Below the pieces are notes generated by a model that ran no database searches, was not told where the DNA came from, and saw only the letters and a list, made by a program, of their open reading frames with translations. A stretch of DNA of 64,000 nucleotides. Source: Straminergon stramineum (Eukaryota; Streptophyta; Bryopsida; Hypnales; Calliergonaceae). The stretch spans positions 30,554,547 to 30,618,546 of the forward strand of contig OY987263.1 of assembly GCA_963920665.1 (NCBI GenBank). The letters run 5' to 3'. The translations under genes and the position numbers were made by a program. Position 1 is the first letter of the stretch. The number at the start of each line of letters is the position of its first letter. This document shows positions 1-12,370 of the stretch, piece by piece.

Positions 1-17
1 TGCATGGCCCCTACATG

Positions 18-588
18 TTAACCTGTAAGCACTCCGATGTCCATTTTCTGGACGATAAACAGATGGAAACTTGAGTTTTATCCTCCTAACTGCTTGGATG
101 AAAGTTATTCTAATTTGTAGAAATATTTTATCAAGTTGTTGTCTAAGGGTTGGATTTGGTGTTACTAGAGTAGTATTTTTCTAAAATTACAAATGTGAAA
201 CAATGTCAAGTGGTCAAATTGCATTGACTTTAGTTCAAAACTAGATTTGCCAAAATGAGGTCATAGATTTGAAGAACGCAAAAATTTCAAAAAATCACCA
301 TGTGAAGAGAACCTCATTTCAAATCCATTCCAACAATTTTTCTCAAAAAATGATTATATTTTGCTTGTACGTGAATTTTGAAGGGATTCTAGAATTTTTC
401 TTTCAAAATTCATAAAAAAAAGATTGGTGATAATATTGGTGAACTTAACTATACAGATGGAATCTAAAAATAAAAATCTACAACTTTTATTTGTGTATCA
501 ATTCTAAAATATGCTTCCAAATAGCACTTTGTAATGATTTTTCTCAAATTGTCAATTGTGTAGATGAATCTGGACATTTAGGGGTTAA
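18..588 (+). mobile_element. TTAA-flanked piggyBac-like MITE, subtype I
   Basis: The element begins TTAACCTGTAAGCACTCC and ends TGGACATTTAGGGGTTAA. The ends are imperfect inverted repeats that include TTAA at both edges. It has the same body as the copy at 48045-48636, for example the shared stretch around AATGAGGTCATAGATTT, and as the reversed partial copy near 44648-44965. There is no coding capacity, so it is non-autonomous. Assignment to a piggyBac-like group is inference from the TTAA and CCC ends. Confidence 0.6.
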
Positions 589-1207
589 GGCTAACTTATT
601 AATAAAAATTCCTAATACAAGATGTTTTTATGTAGCCTAATTTATACATATTAGAGGTTGTGGAATTTCATGGATCCTATATGAGTCTTGCATATTATAT
701 AAAATTTTGCCCTCTTGAATTAAATGGATACTATCTTTTAACTCACGTAGTTTTCTAAAAACTCAAAAGTAATCTCCTCATGTCCAAGCTTGATCAAAAT
801 CCCCCCCAAAAACACTTTAATAAACAAGTAACATAAAGAAGATCTATAAACCTCACAAGAATAGAATTTCAAATTATAAAATTATAGAAAAAAATTATGT
901 AAAAATAAAAAATATTTAATTCGCTATCATAGGGTGGCATTCTACAAGCCATTGCATGTGCAACCAAGTACACTAATTTGTCCATTAATGCATGTACCAC
1001 AAATTTACCAAAGTCATACAAACAACTTGTAAAATATTGAAATTATTGTAGACTAAAACACTTAGAATACACGTAGAACCTCTTGAAAGTAATACCCTCC
1101 CTAAGGTAATTATATTGATTGCCTAGTCTTACATGAAGCTACATACAAACATCATCAATGCAATGACTTTACCTGATGTAATATAGTCAGCCCGATCCAT
1201 ATTACTT
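589..1207. other. AT-rich spacer, nothing recognised
   Basis: No coding exon, RNA gene or repeat end could be supported here. The stretch is AT-rich with short homopolymer runs. Confidence 0.5.
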
Positions 1208-1364
1208 TAAGGTAGATGCATCCATTTCCACCTTTGCAACCAATTATGTCATCATGTACCAATGGAGTACATTCTAGAAAAAGAAAGTGCACTAAAGGGA
1301 CGGGAATGGGTGCATCTACCTTAGAAAGGTTCTTAAAGGGACATAAATGGATGCACCTACCTTT
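1208..1364. repeat. Short inverted-repeat element, family G copy 1
   Basis: The left end TAAGGTAGATGCATCCATTT is matched in inverse orientation by AAATGGATGCACCTACCTTT at the right. An internal copy of the same motif lies near 1300-1325. A diverged second copy is at 16957-17102, sharing the order TCATCATGTA, ..TATTCTAGAA, then ..GGGAATGGGT. It is a probable MITE of unknown superfamily. Confidence 0.5.
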
Positions 1365-1542
1365 AGAGAGATTTGATTAGAGAGGTTCTACTATACAATG
1401 TACAGATACTATAAGAGACTCTAATACAATGAACTTCTCATTGCCAACAGTGAGAGGCTTCATGGCTTCTCTTTCAGCTATGTTGGGGCCTTGGTCTTTG
1501 TCTACTCACTTGTCCAATATGTCCATGTTAAAGAGGACTAGC

Positions 1543-1637
1543 CCAATTCCGTTTGCATGTCAATTCTATCACCCTATATTTGGCCCCAATTCAGTTTGCA
1601 TGCCAATTCTGTCACCCTATATTTGGCCCCAATTCTG
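1543..1637. repeat. 43-bp tandem repeat, about 2.2 units
   Basis: Units begin CCAATTC at 1543, 1586 and 1629. Each full unit carries GTTTGCATG, CACCCTATATTTGGCC. No function is suggested. Confidence 0.75.
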
Positions 1638-2039
1638 TTCATTTGAACATCTAAATCTGTCAGAGAAATTAGATAAATCTATTCCAAATTCTAACAAAAT
1701 TAGCAAATGAATGCCATTAAAGGTAATGTGTCACTCCTTTACTAGTCACTTTCCAAATACTTATAGATACACGAAATTACGGTTATAGGTTGTTTCTAGG
1801 ACATTTATGACTCTAGTTTGTAGGCAATTTTGTCATTTTATAACGGACCACTTTAGAAATTCATACAAATTATAATTTTGATCAAAAAATCATAATTCCA
1901 CTTGGGTTTGACTCATGAAACAAGAACACACCTTAAAAAAAATGTTTGCCCTTCTTGGAATTGGCCACAACATAGTCAGATTGCAAATCAAGGTGGTAAT
2001 AGGCTTGTCTACCTTAGCTCCTTATTGTCGTGTCGTTCT

Positions 2040-2135
2040 TTTCCCTAGGCCACTTGTGTCTGGTGTCCTTGTACTTTGCCTTTGCAATGAAATTCCGTTT
2101 CAAAAATAAATAAACAAATAAATAATATAACGAAC
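2040..2135 (+). repeat. Poly(A)-type retroelement 3' tail remnant
   Basis: A segment ending GCAATGAAATTCCGTTTCAA runs into an A/T-rich tail (AAAATAAATAAACAAATAAATAA region). Similar 'aatgaaa..gtttcaaaaa' tails end at about 2595 and 10640. This is the usual look of LINE or SINE 3' ends in plants. No reverse transcriptase is present, so this is at most a truncated tail. Confidence 0.35.
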
Positions 2136-2534
2136 TTATTAAGAAGGTGTAATTTAAAACTAAGTTACGTCAGACAATGCAAGAATCTTTAGGAGTCTGT
2201 CAGCTTGCAGCAGCCAGGTTGCCTTGCCTTAACTTAAGTTATTGATGTTGTTTCATAGCATCAAGATTCAAGTAACTTAATTAAGTTGAAGTTACAGGAC
2301 CATTCAGAGCTTTTAAAACGGAGAGATCTCTGGGTCTGAAGTAATCTCTGCCAGTGGTCAGTAATCTTAGGTTATTCTAAATTCATGTTCAAATTGTATT
2401 CCACTGGGTATCATGGGGATGTAATTAATTTTCATGTGATCCCAATTCCCTCCAAACTCCAAAGTTCAAAAACCCCATTTGACTTCTACACTGCCATGAA
2501 AAAATAATTACTGTTTTTTTTGCCTCCGGTCAGC

Positions 2535-2600
2535 TGTACTGTTTCCTTTCGTAATGAAAATTGTCCATGTGTTTCAAAAAAATAAAAAAATAATACTTAT
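2535..2600 (+). repeat. Poly(A)-type retroelement 3' tail remnant
   Basis: Contains GTAATGAAAATTGTCCATGT followed by GTTTCAAAAAAATAAAAAAA. The same motif recurs at about 10560-10650. It is interpreted as a 5'-truncated non-LTR tail; only the tail similarity supports this. Confidence 0.35.
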
Positions 2601-3019
2601 TTACCCCCCTGAAATATCGAAATAATAATGAATTTCCATACCATTCAAAATTCTGCAACTTTGGTACTATTTCCTATTCAATGGAAATCGTCCATTTTTT
2701 TAAAAAAGAAACAAAAATGTAAAAATTCTACAAGTTAATTGGAATTCTTGGACGATTTTGGTCATTGAGTTCTCAAAAATCATTTTGGAGAAGTGAAGCT
2801 ACCTATTTCTTCAATACTTGTATGAAACTTGTGTGATATCAATATCAAAACGAGGTAATGCCTAGGTAAATTTTGGCTAATATTGGTCTTAAAAAATAGC
2901 AATATGCTAACTATTTTGACTTGAAGAAATGAAAATTTATTTTATAAAAAAAAGTTAATGTCTTTTGGTTTTACCCAAGTAGAAAAAATTGTGTTTAACA
3001 ACCCCCTAAATTCAACACA

Positions 3020-3263
3020 AACTAGTGTGCTTTCTGCCATTGCCACGGTCAAATTCAAATTCAAAGTTTTCTTCTAATTTTTGTATTCATAAAAATTTCA
3101 AAATTCAATAACTTTCACAACATAGGTGAGAACGCTATGAAACAAAGCCAATGCAACCCTCCTTGCCAAGGACTATCCAACAGTACCCGATACGCGGCCG
3201 GGGGACGCAAGGTCTAGGAGATCTTAATGTAACAAACAAAACTAACTAACTTAAGGTATGGAT
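3020..3263 (+). repeat. Dispersed repeat family D, copy 1
   Basis: Shared with 15976-16235 and, more diverged, with 25155-25530. The order of motifs is conserved: ATTGCCACGGTCAAA, then AATAACTTTCACA, ATGAAACAAAGCC, CGCGGCCGGGGGACGCA, GGAGATCTTAATGT and AACTTAAGGTATGGAT. The GC-rich core stands out from the AT-rich surroundings. No inverted ends or ORF are visible, and the class is unknown. Confidence 0.6.
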
Positions 3264-4787
3264 TATCACATGGCTTTCATGACATAGAACTTATACCATA
3301 GAATTTGAAGTTGCTACAATTCATGTTGTCATTTGATAGTAAGAGTGATTTCACAATTGAGCATGACTCATGGTAAACCAACCCATAACATGCAAAACAA
3401 GAGGTTTGGCCAATTGCCATTAGCAAAAAAAATCAGATTTTTTCCATACAATGACAAATGTGAGAAATGAAGAGAGCAATTGAAATTTTATTTATTTTTT
3501 ACAAGGTCTAAATTTTTTTTAATTTTCAAGTGTATTGCTTAATTGGTCCAAAAGAGTCTCTAAATTACCCCAAAACCAACAAAAAAAAAAGATTAATTTA
3601 TTCATAATGGTCATCTAGTAACCACCTAAAGTTGTAGCAATATTTCCTAACATTTCTTGACATGTTTACAACATGAAAGAATTAAAATCCCACTTCTTGT
3701 GATGAATTTATACTAAAAAGGTAGAAGTCCTAAAACAACTACTAATAACTCCATCACCATTACCCAATGCATTGATTTTGGCTACTAACCAACCTAATGT
3801 ACCTTAGTCCTAATTTCATTTATTGGAAAATGCTTGTCATAGGTTGATGTAAGACTCTAATGGACCATTCCCTAAGTGCCTATTATGGATGGTTTGCTTG
3901 TCAATGACTAGTTTACGTTATGATTGAGTTTATGAAGTGAGTGGTATATGATAACTTCATTTACTTAGTAAATACATATGTCTCTAATAATGAATGAAAT
4001 AGGTAAGGCAAGACAGAGTCTTTGGCAATAAGTTAGGTTTGCCTCTCTAGAATGTTGCTCAATGCTTAACAATCAATTAATGATGAAAATTGAGATTATT
4101 TACTTGTTATATTTAGAGCATCTCTTTGTTTAGATTTCCAAAATATCCTAATATAATTTTCAAATATTTTGCATTTCACAAAATGGATAACAACCCTTGT
4201 TGACCAAACTAGTCTTGATACTCTTGAATGACCTAACTCCTTTTGCAGATTGCAAACTTATAAATGGATAGGATTTTTGATTTATACCATATAATGAGTC
4301 CTATTTTAAAATTTTTTTTATGAATGACAATATTATTTGGTTGGTAACATAATGTTTTAGGTGTTGGGAGAAATCAAACATGTAGCTACTTTATGATAAA
4401 CTTTATTACTATAACATTGGCTCACTTCTCAAGTAAGGGCCCTATTCAAACTTGCTCATATGTAGCATTAGTCAATGGAAAGCCTCTTCTTTTTAATCTA
4501 GAGCTAATAAATACCTATCATAGTATAAGTGGGGTCATGCTGCAAATGACGTAAGGACTACATGTCCATGTGAAGGTTCACTTTATGTGAATTAAGGTAA
4601 GAGGTGCATAAAGTGATCATTTAATAGTTGGTTACCATTTGGAGTAGTGATAGATCTTTATAAAATAGTTTATAATTTTTTTATGAATGAAATAAAAATG
4701 GAAGCTACATCTATTGCAAATTGTTTCATCTTTTTTCTTTCATGAGGAATTAGTTTTGACTTTTGAAGGTGGACTGAACTCAACGAT
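3264..4787. other. AT-rich spacer, nothing recognised
   Basis: No supported gene or repeat boundary. There are scattered poly(T)/poly(A) runs only. Confidence 0.5.
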
Positions 4788-5265
4788 GCTAGTATGTGAG
4801 CCTAGAAACGAGAACCCATGAGCCTTGAGTCTAGGTGTAAGTAGATATTCTACAACTATTAGAGATGTTTACAATATACATACTTATAATATGAGTACCC
4901 TATAACCATGTAAGGTGCTTGTAACATAGGTACTTGTAATATAAACATACTATAACCATGGAAGGTCCCTATAATATAGGTACCTAAAACATAGGCACCC
5001 ATAATATAATTAGGCACTTATTATATAAACACCCTAAAACCATGGAAGGTGCTTATAACATAGGTACCTAAAACATAGGCACCCATAATATAATTAGGCA
5101 CTTATTATATAAACACCCTAAAACCATGGAAGGTGCTTATAACATAGGTACCTAAAACATAGACACCTATAATTATAAACATCCTATAACTATGAAAGTT
5201 ATCAATAACATAGGAATCTAGGCTCCTAAGCTCGTGGGCTCAAGATCCTAGGCTCATATTCTAGC
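4788..5265. mobile_element. Inverted-end element with internal minisatellite, family F copy 1
   Basis: The ends are GCTAGTATGTGAGCCTAG and, inverted, CTAGGCTCATATTCTAGC. Subterminal blocks (CCATGAGCC and CTCGTGGGCT) are also inverted. The interior is a tandem array built from short 'ATAGGCACCTATAATATAGG'-like words, including an 84-bp higher-order unit (CATGGAAGG at 4957, 5041 and 5125). The same ends and internal vocabulary occur at 5666-5850 and 43177-43411. There is no ORF. Confidence 0.7.
4957..5208. repeat. 84-bp tandem repeat inside family F element
   Basis: CATGGAAGG recurs at 4957, 5041 and 5125, an exact 84-bp period, preceded by a 50-bp partial unit starting at 4907. The second and third units are almost identical, which suggests recent expansion. 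Confidence 0.85.
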
Positions 5266-5665
5266 AACTGTGGGATTGAACTTGACATATTCAGTATTGG
5301 TACATTAAAAAGGGAATACGAACCTTTGTGTTAGGGAATGCTTTAAGCACTTAATTTTTTTCCACTTCCTACTTTTACAACAACTAATAAGAACAAAAAC
5401 TATAGCTAAGAAGATAGGTAGAGCACAATCTACCTATGCTCTAAGAATTGTTCTTATAATTTAACCACAAATCAAGACAATAGTAATGAAAAATGGACCA
5501 TAGATCATATAGTACTTTTTTTAGGATATTAGAAGGTATTTCTTAGACTAACATGTCATGAAAATTGAATGTTATGATAATAACTATTCTTTTGCAAGAT
5601 TTTTAGGATTACAATGGAAGACAAAGTTAAAGATTGCTCAACTAGTTTAGTGCAAATTTGGGGGT

Positions 5666-5850
5666 TCTAGCATGTGAATTTAGAATCTTTAGCCTAGGAG
5701 CCTAGGCACCTAATTGTAGGCACCTCCCATGGTATAGGGTGCCTATATTATAGGCACTTTTCATGGTTATATATATATTATAGACACCCTTAATGGTTCT
5801 AAGGTACCTAGTTACACCTAGGCTCAAGACTCGTAGGCTCACATGTTAGA
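5666..5850. mobile_element. Inverted-end element, family F copy 2
   Basis: Left TCTAGCATGTGA, right TCACATGTTAGA. The interior has the same TAGGCACCTA and TATAGGGTGCCTATATTATA words as copy 1. It is shorter (185 bp) and lacks the 84-bp expansion. Confidence 0.6.
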
Positions 5851-6107
5851 GGTTAGAGTAGTTGGGTGCACATTATGAACATTTTCTTGTAGCATTTACG
5901 GACAACCACTTCACTTTCTTTGCTACCTATGAGCTGGATTAAAACACTACATCTTCACATTTTGGAAAATCATATCTAATCCACCGGAGACTTAGTAAGC
6001 ACAAATGGAAGTGTGTTAGTTAGCATCTCCCATTTTCCTATCATTGAAAATTTGTTTGAAAGTGTTCTAAACAACAACACACAAGATGGGTAGACTTGAT
6101 TTTGCTC

Positions 6108-6647
6108 TTAACCCCTAAAAGCCTAAGGGGTTTGGGCAAAACACAAATGTGCTATAAAATATAAGTTCTATAACTTTTTTGAAGTTTGCATCAACAAAGA
6201 TATTGTGAAGCATGAAAAGTAGAAAGTATCCATAAGTTTAAAATCATAAAAATATTTTTAGATTCTCTTCAAATGAATTTTGAAAATATAACTTCAAATA
6301 TTCACCAAAAAGATAATTTCTCTCTTGAGAATTTAGAATTTTTATTTGATTTTTCAAAATTATGGTTTCTATTGATTTAGGAAAAAATGCATAAGATCTA
6401 GTAATGACAACACCAACACTTTCTCCAAATAGTAAGTTTTCCAATACTAGGCAAATCCTAAACACTTTATGTTATTTGTGTTATAATTTTTGTTTGACCA
6501 TAGTGATCTTAGTTTTGAATACAAATATTGAAAGACAACCCAATACATATATTTTTTTTAAATTGAAAAAAGTTTATTTCTGCCTGAAAATGCTGCCCAA
6601 AGTTGGGCAGTGACCAAAAAATGGTTGCTTGAGTGCTTAGGGGTTAA
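6108..6647. mobile_element. TTAA-flanked piggyBac-like MITE, subtype II
   Basis: Starts TTAACCCCTAAAAGCCTA and ends TTGAGTGCTTAGGGGTTAA. The outer 12 bases are perfect inverted repeats with TTAA at both borders. It is 540 bp long. The short open frames inside it on either strand have no recognisable product. Confidence 0.65.
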
Positions 6648-7387
6648 ACAGGCAATTTGTGCCCTTCCTACTGCACTTCCTGCTGCTACTGTTTCATTGA
6701 GCTAAATAATTCCAAATTCATGTAATATTTATATTATTTTGTTTCCCCTTTCAACATCATGAACCTTTCATTTTGAGTTTTGATACATAAGGTAAAGCAA
6801 GGTCTTGAAACCTCCACAAATGTAGTTGAAGGCATTTCACTGTCATCTTTGAAAAAGACCACTTGCAGGGGCATGGAGGAAATGATCCCATCCTCCATGT
6901 ATGCTACCTATTATTTAGTCCCTGATGAATGGCTTCAAGGTTCAGGACCACTCCCTCTCCAACTTAAGCCGGTAGTCTGCTCTTAAAGCAACCTTTAAGA
7001 GCTGATTGCATTTGGGGAAGCTAAACTCCTAGAAACAGTTTTCAATATATTTCAAGAGTAAGAGAAAATGGAATTGGCATCTAACCCAAGTCGTTTCATA
7101 TTTTTGGGACTTTTATGAAATTAGTTATGAATTTTTGAAGTTGAAAGGTTGTCGTCACTAAAAGCAAACACCTCTTTGAAATGTACACTGTTAGTACATT
7201 GAAAGAAGCAATACGTAATTCTATGTCAATGGGCGCTTTTAGAGTACCTTACCTTACTTCTCATGTCCCACCAATCATGAACCTGTCCATTAGAAGCGTT
7301 TAGTGGATATTGAATTTGTATATGGATACCAAACAATCATGCATTGTAAACATGTAACTTACAATGTGAACTTGATAAAGTACTAAC
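6648..7387. other. Spacer, nothing recognised
   Basis: A 68-codon open frame at 6780-6986 has no recognisable domain or intron context and is not called. No repeat boundaries were found. Confidence 0.45.
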
Positions 7388-7672
7388 TAAGGTGTCCACA
7401 CCTAAAACTACTCCCTTTCTAAAATAACCCCTATATATTCTTGCCTAAAATGTAGTCCCACTATTCATGAGAGTCTAGAGGTAGTTTTAGAAATATTTAT
7501 TTTTTATACTTTCAAAATTCTTAATTTTTTAAAATGGTGTTCAACAAATGCATTCTAAAAGAGTCTAGAATCTCCTTTTGATTGCCAACAAGATCCTACA
7601 AAAAAAAATCAATATAATAATGGAAACTATGCTGGATTGCTTATTCAAACACTTTTAGGTGTAGTGAACTTA
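7388..7672 (-). mobile_element. 285-bp MITE, family B copy 1 (reversed)
   Basis: Ends are TAAGGTGTCCACACCTAAAA and, inverted, TTTTAGGTGTAGTGAACTTA. The body is the reverse complement of the copy at 14554-14838 (internal TCTTGCCTAAAATGTA, GAGTCTAGAATCTCCTTTTG). Both copies are 285 bp. The probable target is TA. Confidence 0.7.
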
Positions 7673-9493
7673 TGTGATCTAATGGGTTTGATAGTACCTT
7701 ACTAGTGTAAGTAGATTCTATGTTGAAATTAATTTTTTTTTCTTGATGCACTTTACTTCGTAACATGATGGAACCATATACAAAAGCACCAGCCTTTGAG
7801 AAAATAATTATTTTGTGTCAAGAAGTAGACACCGGTAACTGATAAACACCATGGACGAAATTGACTAAATTTGGTCAATCTAGATTGATCCAAGAAGAAA
7901 GAAAACACTTGCAATGTTGTACATATTACATAGCAATAATTGGGGAGAACTAGGAGTTGAGTGTATTTTGTGAATTGATGAAAATGAAAAAAAGTGAAAA
8001 AGAAAAAAAAGGATTGAGTTTGAAACTAAGTGTATGAAAAATAGAAAATTGTCTTTTCGATACAACTTGTAAATGAATGAAGGTGCATCCAAGTACTGGA
8101 CATTCAGGTCTGATTCGGCACAGCGGTGCCAAAATAATTTAATTTTAGAATTTTGACAATTTGGCAAGCTGATAGGATTTTTTTTTGCTTTTCGGCACTT
8201 TCTCCTAATTTTGGATTGATTCCTTCTATTCATGCATAAATGTGTTCCTTTTTCTAATTTTTCTCAGGAATAATTTTTTCAGATTTGTAGAAACAATTGT
8301 AAATGATTTATTTATTTTTGGCATTTTCCAAAATTTCCTGAGTTATTTATGAAACTGACCTACAAGTAAATTTTGTCTATTCTTCAACAATGTGACTAAC
8401 TTGGTCGATTGGAACTTCCTGAATAAGTTTGTACAAGGCCGGTTATGAATTAGTTCATGAAGAAAAGAGAAACAAATAAAATACTTGCAATTGAAAATTC
8501 AAGATCTTATGTGTTTCAAAAAAACCAAAAACCAAAACCAAAACCAACTCAAGATCTTATGTTTAGATTCTTCTCCAATCCTAATTTCTTTTGCATAGAC
8601 AAGTTCCAGATCTACGATCCCCTCCTCCCAGACTTTATGCCAGTTACGGATTCTATGCCAGTCACACATAATTAGCATAACGATTAGCATCCACTAATTA
8701 AGCAGGCGGCCAGGGAAGCGCCTCTAACTTCTGCAGAGGAGAGGACTAGAGGAGAGGAGAGGGCGCAGAAGCTTCAGAAGCGCCTCCAAAACTGGCGCCA
8801 AATCTGGCCATGAACCAATTTCCCCTCTTTCCTGCACACCAACTCCCTGCGGCAGCTGTTTCTGGAGCCTTTGCTGTTTGCTTGAATGTTAGCTTGGATG
8901 CCGGCCATGCCCAACCCTTCGCACCAGGGCCAGAAGCAACTGAATTTATGGCGTACTTAAATTCCTAAGACCTCTTGACCAATATTTTTACTTCTTCTTT
9001 GACTGTGGTTGGTTTCTACGGCCTACATGAAGGACAGATTCGGCATGAATTTAGTCAATTTTGTAATTAAAAGAGTGATATATGTCATCTTGTGAATGGT
9101 GTGAGGTAATGTGGGTCCTTGAGAATCTGATGTGGAAATTCAATTTCAGCACTTGAGAGCCAATTCAAACCTTCATGTGTGGAATTGGACAAACCATGGA
9201 GAAGAAAAATAAATTATAAGCTAATCCAGATCCCAAGTCTAGATGGGGGAAGGTGCATTGGGAGCAAGTTTCCACTTGGGTTTGTTTGTGTCACCGTCAC
9301 AAAGGTGACTTGGTGCTTGCACCAAGTTGAGAAAAAAATCTGTCTCTCAAGGACTTTGTCTTCTTAGGATTACCTAAGAGAGAAATGGTGTTGCTTTGAG
9401 TTTCATGTAGTAAGTTGGCTATGCCAACATGCATTGTATCTCTCCACTTGACCAGCTTCACATCCAAATAATCTCAATTGTTGTTGAGTTATA
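7673..9493. other. Spacer with a GC-rich island
   Basis: Mostly AT-rich and without a supported gene. At about 8690-8960 base composition changes sharply to GC- and purine-rich, with GGCGGCCAGGG, a GAGGAGAGGACTAGAGGAGA run and TGGCGCCAAATCTGGC. That segment could be a promoter or 5' leader of an unrecognised gene or a repeat core. No open frame of useful length follows it. Confidence 0.4.
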
Positions 9494-9840
9494 GTAAGGT
9501 AGCACCTAAAAGAGACCCTTTTTTAGTCCCCCACTCGATCCCTCAAGGTTTGAATGACTAAAAGCATATAGATGAAGTTGCTAGCAAACTCAAAAGAAAT
9601 GTAATCCAAGTACTTTTGTAAGTTTCTTACTCTCTAGTATGGTAATATTCTATACATTTTTGAAGTTGAAACCACGGGGTAACCTATACTTAACTCTAGA
9701 TTCATTTTTAATGGCCCCCTTGCTGCACAAAATGTCTCAACTTTCATTGCTTAACTTAGCTTGTTTCACTTCTCATTAGATGCTTTTGAAAAGTTGTTGT
9801 AGTTTTGAATCTTAAAAGTGTTTATTCTAGATCATTTTTG
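9494..9840. repeat. Dispersed repeat family C, copy 1
   Basis: Begins near TAAGGTAGCACCTAAAAG. It shares with 26755-27385 the series AGTTTCTTACTCTC, TTGAAGTTGAAACC, CCTATACTTAAC, TCTCAACTTTCATTGCTT, CTTCTCATTAGATGCTTTT and AAAGTTGT. The first end resembles the family B terminus, so it may be a related, longer element. Confidence 0.5.
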
Positions 9841-11323
9841 AGGTATCAGAGAACATAATAAGTTTCATCTTGGTGTTGCTATCTTAATCTCATGCATAGA
9901 TTTGTTTCTTTGCAAAGGAGGAGATGGAATATATTATAGAATAATTTTTTAAATTTTGAAGTGAATAGAACTACCAAAAATTACCCAATTTTTCCCAATT
10001 AGAATGAAAGCATGGAATTTAAGAAGCCCATACACTAGTGCACTTGTATGAATAAATGATATTTCATCTATAAATTTACATATTTTTCAATAATAAGTAG
10101 GTTTTTCTTTTTTGATGAAGTTTGCAATCTTAGCCTTTAAGGCAATATTTCTAAAGCTTCACCTTCATTGAGAGTGTACTCTTCAAAGATTGTTAGAAAC
10201 ATGGTAAGACATGCAACAAATGTATTTGTAGAAAATTAAAAAAAAATGATTCAAAACTATTTTATATTTTTTTTGTAGATGGAATCAATAAATATTTCAC
10301 ATTTTTATCAGATTGTAATGAGATTGTTAAATTTTAGATGCACATGAATGTACTTAGATGAATAAATGATGTTTCATCTATAATCTATATACTCATAGAT
10401 GTAAGTAAGCTTGCTTTTTTTGAAGATTGTAAGAGAAAATTGCTAAAAACATTATTGATTACAAAATTTTTACCAATTATTAGAGAATGAATGTAAATAG
10501 TTCAAAATTCACTATGTATTTTCATTATCATTCTATTAGAAAGCTGCACTACATCACAACAACAAGTCCTTCAACATCACTAGTAAAATTGCAATGGAAA
10601 TTCCATTTGTTTCAAAAAAAAATAAAATTGCAATGGAAATTGTCCATGTGTTTCAGAACAGAAAACCAATAAAAATTTACTAATAAAATCCTATTGAAAT
10701 TTCCCAATAGTTGTATATGTATATTTTGCTCTGGTCTAAAGTGGAGATGGTCTTGTGTCTGAAGATGATTTTCTATAAAATGTGATAATAAGGAATTCCT
10801 TCAGTGTGAAAGTGTATTCTAGACCATCCTAACTCCCAACTACCCCCGAAAGACTTCTTTATTATCACTTTTACATGCAACACTGTCGCAATATTACAAA
10901 ACTGCATACGACCACTCCATATAATCACGTCAAGGCTGTGCCATTAAAGAGGTCTTAATGACGCTTTCGCCATAATCACCCTCGGATTCCATTCCCCCTC
11001 ATCAAATTAGTCTTCAAATTTGCATCCTCTGCTTCCTTACGAACTTTCGTTCCCCCACCCAGTGCTATATTCCTCATGGCTATGGTGACTGGTGAGATTA
11101 CGAAGCCTCTATTAGGTTAGCCGAGCACGTCATGCCGTGAGCTGTAATTCTTTCCTTTGACAATGTCGGAGTTTCAATCGGCAATACATAGTTGTACACT
11201 ACTCGTGAGAGCAGTGTAAGTTTGGAAAAAGAGCAGCTATGATAGAACTGTAGGTCTTTTTTGTGACAGACGACGGACGGGAGCTCGATCAAGAGTTTGC
11301 CTCCTGCACTCGGCAGCCAGCTG
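9841..11323. other. Spacer; short internal duplication
   Basis: A roughly 90-bp stretch at 10030-10110 (ATGAATAAATGATATTTCAT) recurs at about 10345-10425 (ATGAATAAATGATGTTTCAT). A non-LTR-like tail is present near 10560-10650. From about 10800 the base composition rises toward the next gene. No exon was identified. Confidence 0.4.
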
Positions 11324-12370
11324 ATGAGGTGAGATTTGTATGTTGTCGTGCTTTCTGGAGTGTATGTATTGTACTTGGTACTTTCGTTTTTCTAGAGGCT
11401 TGTGTGTTTTTGTAGGTCTTGCAGAGAAGAAGTGTGTAGTGCAATTGAGTAGTTGTGCGTAGCCATTGTTGTGTGATGGTGAGGATCCTTCTGTGATCGA
11501 ATTTGATGTTTTCTCGATCGCGGATCGCTCGTAGTTTGTGTGTTTTCAGGTATTTTGAAATTGAGTGCCCTGTTTTGATCGAGAAGAAGTATGTAGGAGA
11601 TTGCACGTTTTCATCGGAGTGCATGTGTGTGTTAGTTTCGTTTCTAAAGACTTTGTAGGCGTTGCAGAGAAGAAGTGCGCGGTTTTAGAATGATGTTGAG
11701 CTCCAACGGAGCTCGTGCAATTGTAATTCTGTAGTTGTATGTAGCGTGATAGAATTAATGATTTTCTCTATCGTGAACCGATCGTTGTTTTATATGTTTA
11801 GGTGTTGTGGTACAGTGTCTTTAATTGAAAAGAAGTACTTAGCCAGGCAGGATTTGGCATGCTTTCGGAGGAGTACATGTAGTAATATCGTTGCAGAGAA
11901 TTGTGCATAAGGATGATGTTTGAGCTCCGACGGATCTGTAATTGCACTTGAGGAGTTGTAGTCGGGCAATTTTGGATGATGGAATCGATGTTACTCCAAT
12001 CTTGAACCGTTCGTTTCTGTGTACTTTCAGGTTTTGCAGAACAGAGTCTATTGATTGATGAGAAGTACTTGAATTTGGCAGCTTTTGTAGGAGTGTATGT
12101 GCGCTGTGCTTTCGTTTCTATAGTTTTTAAAGACATTGCAGAGAGGAATTGTGTACTTGAATGATTATATTACCGTAAGTTGGGCTGCGATGGAGCTGGC
12201 CGTTGCAATTGAGTACTTGCATATAGCCATTTGGCTGTGTGACAGTGATAATCCCTCTATGATCGAATTGATGTGCGAACCGTTTGTTATCGTGTGTATT
12301 CAGGTCTTGTGGAGCAGGGTCTTTCGATTGCAGAGACGTTTTCGCCGGCAGGATTTGACTATGGTGAGTT
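11324..12370 (+). repeat. About 240-bp tandem repeat, four diverged units
   Basis: The landmark GCAGAGA(A/G) occurs at 11421, 11664, 11893 and 12138, giving spacings of 243, 229 and 245 bp. Each unit carries, in order, TTGCAGAGAAGAA, a short GAGCTCC..GGAGCT hairpin-like block, GCAATTG..AGTTGT, GATCGAATTGATGT, CGTGAACCGTTCGT, TGTGTTTTCAGG, and GAGAAGAAGTACTT. The array starts at a good splice-donor context (GATGAG|GTGAGA near 11325) and every unit contains a TTTCAGG acceptor-like word. It may therefore be an intron of the leader of the gene at 12634. Alternatives are a minisatellite or a small-RNA cluster. Confidence 0.75.

Noticed and set aside
4957..5208. Regular repeats that could suggest a CRISPR array
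   Set aside because: The units are directly adjacent without unique spacers, the genome is plant nuclear, and no cas genes are present.
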